DNA of 64,000 nucleotides, from the NCBI RefSeq assembly GCF_030758975.1, contig NZ_CP132359.1, positions 186,001 through 250,000 on the forward strand, written 5' to 3'. This document shows positions 62,523 through 64,000 of the stretch, piece after piece. The notes under the pieces were generated by a model. The model searched no databases. It was not told the origin of the DNA and saw only the letters and a list, made by a program, of their open reading frames with translations. Each line of letters starts with the position of its first letter. Within the stretch, counting starts at the first letter, position 1. The position numbers and the translations under genes are program-made. Source of the DNA: Bosea beijingensis. GTDB taxonomy: Bacteria > Pseudomonadota > Alphaproteobacteria > Rhizobiales > Beijerinckiaceae.

Positions 62523-62839
62523 GAAGTCGTACTCCGGAATTCACGCAACGCTGGAGATAAGGAATTCAAGAACAGGAAGACTTGTCCGCTCAGGCTGAAC
62601 CCGAGCCGGTCCTGTCGAGCGGCGGACATGGGAATCCCCTCCCTCTCCCGGCGTGCTGGCCAGGCGGCAGGATCCGCATGCGGCATCGAAAGACCATGGA
62701 AATCCCCTAGCCGGGGCGTATCCCCCGGTCTGGAGCGCAGCATCGTCCAAGTGCGCTTAAAGAACGCTTAAAAGTGGATTCTTTTGAATCACTCGTGCGC
62801 GGGCGGGATTCACCTGACGTTAGAGGAGGTTAAGTTCCT
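62523..62839. other. Upstream region of the MCP gene
   Basis: No gene seen. The direct repeat CGCTTAAA-N3-CGCTTAAA (62754-62761 and 62765-62772), one helical turn apart, sits about 230 bases before the MCP start and could be a regulator site. Confidence 0.45.
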
Positions 62840-63253
62840 TTAACCTTCAAGCTTCGGCACCGGCCTCGGGCGCCCCTCCTCGTCGATCGCCACGAAGGTG
62901 AAGGTGGCGTCGGTGACCTTCTCGTGCAGCGTGGTACGGAAGCGCTTGGCCCAGGCCTCGACATGGATCTTCATCGAGGTGCGGCCGACGGATTCGATCT
63001 CGGTATAGACCGAGAGCACGTCGCCGACCTTCACCGGCCGGAAGAAGGTCATCGCGTCGACCGCGATGGTGACGACACGCCCCTGTGCCCGGTCGACGCC
63101 GGCGATGCCGCCGGCCTGGTCCATCCGCGACATCACCCAGCCGCCGAAGATATCGCCATTGGCATTGGTATCGCCCGGCATCGCGATCGTGCGCACGGTC
63201 AGCGTCCCGCGCGGGGCTTCCTCGGGTCCGTCGGCAGCGGGGCTCATCGGCAT
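62840..63253 (-). CDS. Acyl-CoA thioesterase, YciA/hotdog family
   Basis: A 137-residue single hotdog-fold protein. The TIAMPGDTNANGDIFGGWVMSRMDQAGGI segment has the Asn/Asp region of YciA-type thioesterases, with FFRPVKVGDVLSVY following. These enzymes hydrolyse acyl-CoAs to free acids and CoA in the cytoplasm. It lies divergent from a VOC-family gene and 317 bases from the MCP gene. The ligand range is broad in this group. Confidence 0.92.
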   Translation of the reverse strand: MPMSPAADGPEEAPRGTLTVRTIAMPGDTNANGDIFGGWVMSRMDQAGGIAGVDRAQGRVVTIAVDAMTFFRPVKVGDVLSVYTEIESVGRTSMKIHVEAWAKRFRTTLHEKVTDATFTFVAIDEEGRPRPVPKLEG

Positions 63254-63382
63254 CCTTCAGGCAGGCGGGGAATCCGCATCGCCGATGATGCTGACGCTGC
63301 GACGGGTGCGCAAGCGGCGCTTTGCACTGCCCGGCGATGTCGCCGACAATCCCGGCAGGCCACGCGAACAGGGATACATACC

Positions 63383-63814
63383 ATGTCCAGCGCCAACGCC
63401 CCCGCGCCAATGATCATCATCTCGCTGCGCTATGCCGATGCGCCGCGGATGTATGACTGGCTGATCGAGGCCTTCGGCTTCGAGAAGCACGCCGCCTATT
63501 ATTCCGAAGACGGCAGGACGCTCCTCCATGGCGAACTCAGGATGGGCTCGAGCTTCGTCATGCTCGGCTCGTCCGATAACAACGAGTTCGGCAAGCTGGT
63601 GTCACGGCCGGCCGAACTCGGCGGCACCACCGCCTCGCCCTACATCGCCACCGACGATATCGACGCGCGCTGCGAGCGCGCCCGCAAGGCCGGGGCCGAA
63701 ATCTGCATGGAACCGACCGACCAGCCCTATGGCAGTCGCGACTTCATCTGCATGGACCCGGAGGGTCATGTCTGGTGCTTCGGCACCTATCGCCCTTCTC
63801 AGCCCGCGACCTGA
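63383..63814 (+). CDS. VOC family protein (glyoxalase/bleomycin resistance-like)
   Basis: A 143-residue vicinal oxygen chelate protein with paired beta-alpha-beta-beta-beta modules (IISLRYADAPRMYDWLIEAFGFE; DFICMDPEGHVWCFGTY). The motif DPEGHVW near the C-terminus is the usual metal or substrate edge. It may isomerise, bind or detoxify a small molecule; the specific role is not readable. The ATG at 63383 gives a normal length. Its 3' end overlaps the convergent MFS gene by 16 bases. Confidence 0.87.
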   Translation: MSSANAPAPMIIISLRYADAPRMYDWLIEAFGFEKHAAYYSEDGRTLLHGELRMGSSFVMLGSSDNNEFGKLVSRPAELGGTTASPYIATDDIDARCERARKAGAEICMEPTDQPYGSRDFICMDPEGHVWCFGTYRPSQPAT

Positions 63815-64000
63815 AGCGGCGGCATCGACCGCCGCGCCCGCAGCATCAGCCAGCAGACGATGCCGAGATTGACCAGGTTCCAGGCGAGCCCGTTGAGGAA
63901 GGCCATCCGGTACGAGCTGAAATAATCGAAGATCACGCCGGAGAGATAGCCGCCGAAGGCCATGCCGAGCACGGTCACCGACATCACCAGCCCGATCCGG
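63799..64000 (-). CDS. MFS transporter (C-terminal end, partial)
   Basis: The frame is open to the window edge, so the N-terminus lies outside. The 67 visible residues contain the final two TM helices (VTVLGMAFGGYLSGVIFDYF; NGLAWNLVNLGIVCWLML) with the GGYLSGVIFDYFSSYRMAF motif typical of major facilitator carriers in the helix 10-11 region. Substrate unknown. Confidence 0.82.
   Translation of the reverse strand, partial: RIGLVMSVTVLGMAFGGYLSGVIFDYFSSYRMAFLNGLAWNLVNLGIVCWLMLRARRSMPPLQVAG

Overview
The window is a 64-kb, GC-rich piece of an alphaproteobacterial chromosome. Codon use, the density of ABC and TRAP uptake systems, and an Alphaproteobacteria-style tRNA with a CAT anticodon point to Hyphomicrobiales (Rhizobiales); a Bosea-like genus is a guess. 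No rRNA or housekeeping cluster is present to fix the taxon. One 10.9-kb stretch (48910-59869) stands apart: lower GC, recombinase genes at both ends, and flanking direct repeats that are copies of a tRNA 3' end.

Layout. 1-2912: end of a TAXI-type TRAP uptake system. 2931-8763 (minus): RpiR-type regulator, oligopeptide-type ABC binding protein, two permeases and an MlrC-like metallopeptidase, with a divergent DadA-like oxidoreductase (8903-10180). 10338-18786: a complete seven-gene Wsp chemosensory operon (wspA-B-C-D-E-F-R) ending in a diguanylate cyclase. 18976-31206: lipid-modification-like and exopolysaccharide genes (fatty acid hydroxylase family, GNAT, beta-propeller protein, Wzc-like protein, VpsF-like polymerase, GH5 hydrolase, two glycosyltransferases, flippase), a plausible target of the c-di-GMP made by WspR. 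31357-37862: M20 amidohydrolase, LysR regulator, RraA-family protein and a second oligopeptide ABC set. The LysR regulator has two matching candidate operators. 37869-40961: acyl-CoA dehydrogenase, CoA-transferase and TetR regulator. 40964-43893: MocR regulator, PaiB-like protein and metallophosphoesterase. 43904-48850: small secreted protein, a remnant of an NMT1-type binding protein, iron alcohol dehydrogenase and PhnDCE phosphonate uptake.

48910-59869 is an integrated element. It carries a tyrosine integrase next to the tRNA, a serine recombinase at the far end, a VapBC45-like toxin-antitoxin pair, a 431-residue protein with a TIR-like N-terminus, a 282-residue protein with a nucleoside-deoxyribosyltransferase/TIR-like C-terminus, and an overlapping gene pair coding a ThsB-like TIR protein and a two-TM SLATT (DUF4231) protein. 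Together these look like a compact mobile defence cargo. The TIR-SLATT pair is the best candidate for an uncharacterised system.

59928-64000 returns to core chromosome: tRNA, a palindromic repeat, a large methyl-accepting chemotaxis protein, an acyl-CoA thioesterase, a VOC-family protein and the end of an MFS transporter.
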